Shown one piece after another: positions 62,439-64,000 of a DNA stretch of 64,000 bases (position 1 is its first letter; each line of letters begins with the position of its first letter). Where the stretch lies: assembly GCA_047602465.1 (NCBI GenBank), contig JASGHF010000001.1, positions 1,302,001 to 1,366,000 on the forward strand. Direction: 5' to 3'. The stretch comes from JADZAI01 sp047602465. GTDB lineage: Bacteria; Pseudomonadota; Alphaproteobacteria; Micropepsales; Micropepsaceae. The notes beneath the pieces are model-generated. The model was not told the DNA's origin and did not search any database. It saw only the letters and a program-made list of their open reading frames with translations. Both the position numbers and the translations under genes were made by a program.

Positions 62439-63869
62439 TCAGGCGCCTCCGAACACGGAGACATTGCCGAAGAGGCAGGCGGGCGTTGCATGGCCCACCT
62501 TCACCGCCTGGTTCGGTTCGCCCTTGCCGCAATAGGGCGTGCCGGAGACGAGGAACGTCTCCGGTCCGCCAACGCCTTTCAGCGACCGCCAGAAGCTGGA
62601 GGAAATGCCGCGATAGTTGGGATTGCGGACGACCTGACCCAGCTTCCCGTCCCTGATGACCCGGCCATACTCACAGCCGAACTGGAATTTGTTGCGGCTG
62701 TCGTCGATCGACCACGAGCGGTTGGTCTCCATATAGACCCCGCGCTCCACCCGGCTCACCAGATCGTCGAGCGTGCCCTCGCCCGGCTCCAGGTTGATGT
62801 TCGCCATGCGGTCGATGGGCGGGCGATTCCAGGAACAGGCCCGCTCGTTGGCGACCCCCGGCAGGTTCGCCCGCGCCTGGCTGGTCGCGCCGCCCAGCGG
62901 CCGCTCCAGCATGCCCTGCCGGATCAGGAATTCCTTGGTCGCCGGCGTGCCGACATCGTCCGCCGGATAGCTGGCGATCTCCTCGCCGAGCGTCGGATCG
63001 AACGTGATGTTCAGCAGATCGCTGCCGTAACGGAAGGCGCCGAACATGTCCGGCGTCACGAAGCTGGTGCCTGCATAATTCCGCTCGTCGCCCAGGATGC
63101 GGTCCAGCTCCAGCGGGTGACCGATCGATTCATGGATCTGCAGCACCATCTGGCCCGGCCCCAGGATGAGGTCCATGTCGCCCTCGGGGCAGTTGGGCGC
63201 CTCAAGCAATTCGATCGCCTCGCGGCCGACCTGCGCGGGAGCTGCGAAAAAGCCCAGATCGTCAAGCACTTCCGCGCCGCCCGCGCGCATGCCGGCGTCG
63301 GCCCAGGTGCGGCGCTGGGTCTCGCCCTGCGCGCTCGCCGCAGCCCAGAGCTGCGGCATCAGATAATGCACGCGCTGGGCGATCCGGCCCCCTGCCGCGT
63401 CGAGATAAAGCTGTTCCTTGTCGATGGCCCAGAAGGCGGCGCCCCAGTCGACGATCCGGTCGTCAACCTTCAACGCGGCGGAGGCATCACGCAGGAAACC
63501 TGTTTTCTCGCGCGCAGTCACACCTGTCCAGGGACGCCGTTCCGGCGCCCGATAGTCGACCTGCCTGGTCAACGGAGCCGGGGCCGGATATCCGGGGATC
63601 ATCCGGTTTTCCGCCATTTCCGCCGCCGCGATGGCCCGCTCCATGGCCTCCGCCAGTCCCCTGAAGCTCAGATCGCTGGTCGCCGCATACCCCACAGCGC
63701 CCCGGTGGTGGACAGTCACCATCCCGCCCACGCTTTCCCCCACCCGGGCAGGCTGCGGCACATCCCGCTCAACCGTCAGGCGCTCTTCGCGCCGCCGTTC
63801 CAGGCGCAGCGTGACGTGATCGACAGCGGGCAGCAACTCGCGAAATCGCCGCTCAATCTCGGAAAACAT
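62439..63869 (-). CDS. TldD-like metalloprotease
   Basis: A 476-residue zinc peptidase that, with TldE, degrades or matures short peptides. QIHESIGHPLELDRILG carries HExxxH (H246, E247, H251). FVTPDMFGAFRYGS, PGEGTLDDLVSRVERGVYME and the C-terminal GSGTPYCGKGEPNQ-type region fit TldD. The start at 63869 is preferred over an upstream in-frame codon at 63962 because the extension looks non-coding; the Shine-Dalgarno is weak. Co-transcribed with TldE (3-bp gap). Confidence 0.88.
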   Translation of the reverse strand: MFSEIERRFRELLPAVDHVTLRLERRREERLTVERDVPQPARVGESVGGMVTVHHRGAVGYAATSDLSFRGLAEAMERAIAAAEMAENRMIPGYPAPAPLTRQVDYRAPERRPWTGVTAREKTGFLRDASAALKVDDRIVDWGAAFWAIDKEQLYLDAAGGRIAQRVHYLMPQLWAAASAQGETQRRTWADAGMRAGGAEVLDDLGFFAAPAQVGREAIELLEAPNCPEGDMDLILGPGQMVLQIHESIGHPLELDRILGDERNYAGTSFVTPDMFGAFRYGSDLLNITFDPTLGEEIASYPADDVGTPATKEFLIRQGMLERPLGGATSQARANLPGVANERACSWNRPPIDRMANINLEPGEGTLDDLVSRVERGVYMETNRSWSIDDSRNKFQFGCEYGRVIRDGKLGQVVRNPNYRGISSSFWRSLKGVGGPETFLVSGTPYCGKGEPNQAVKVGHATPACLFGNVSVFGGA

Positions 63870-64000
63870 GGGGAAAAGCCTGACTGGGGTTGGGTTGCCG
63901 ACATTGATGTCTCGAGCGGCGCGTGCGGTCAAATCCGCATACTCGTTGCATACCCAAAACAAGCCCGACTTTCAGGCGTTCTTATCCCTTAACGGCGGTT

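Overview
The window reads as the chromosome of a free-living, GC-rich Gram-negative alphaproteobacterium. Supporting signs are two large TonB-dependent receptors, a type I secretion system, an autotransporter, GC-rich codon use on both strands, an Opp transporter with periplasmic binding proteins, a TldD/TldE pair and one tRNA-Gln. The genus cannot be fixed from the sequence alone. Genes are packed into operons, often with 4-base ATGA or GTGA overlaps. No intact mobile element or CRISPR array is visible; only a decayed IS3-family scrap lies beside the tRNA.

Layout. 0-6.5 kb: acyl-CoA and terpenoid-type metabolism (enoyl-CoA hydratase, thioesterase, HxlR regulator, carotenoid oxygenase, CaiB-type CoA-transferase) and a GH5 glycosidase. 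6.5-10 kb: a three-gene unit of an SPFH protein, a divergent NAD-kinase-like protein and a lipoprotein. 10-13.5 kb: a type I secretion system whose HlyD-type adaptor carries an in-frame amber codon, preceded by a small protein that may be its cargo. 13.5-16 kb: an AT-rich regulatory gap and two surface-glycan genes. 16-26.6 kb: a catabolic regulon (P450, PEP-utilising mobile-domain protein, AttH-like protein, amidohydrolase, TetR regulator, TonB receptor, and a dikinase-like protein without the PEP barrel). Its three promoters share one 14-bp inverted-repeat operator, TAAGyNNNNACTTA.

26.7-40.5 kb: a seven-gene operon of C-N hydrolase, TonB receptor, TPR-sulfotransferase, serine hydrolase, MFS carrier, semialdehyde dehydrogenase and GABA-type aminotransferase. 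Upstream lie a MocR/GabR-type regulator and an APS-kinase/nucleotidyltransferase fusion. The layout suggests uptake of a conjugate, hydrolysis to an omega-amino acid and entry through a GABA-shunt-like route. Three genes here carry single-base frameshifts. 40.7-47.3 kb: a ~2180-residue autotransporter with 15 IPT/TIG repeats. 47.5-50.9 kb: AraC regulator, alpha/beta hydrolase, IS3 remnant, tRNA-Gln(UUG), GT25 glycosyltransferase. 50.9-60.8 kb: an oligopeptide ABC transporter with three tandem binding proteins, the first carrying a C-terminal membrane tail. 60.8-64 kb: a small membrane protein and TldE/TldD.

Most promising for new biology: (1) the TetR/operator-defined regulon with a split dikinase-type phosphotransferase, P450 and own TonB receptor; (2) the GabR-type operon coupled to sulfotransferase and an APS-kinase fusion; (3) the small putative type I cargo with an attenuator-like hairpin; (4) the membrane-anchored peptide-binding protein.
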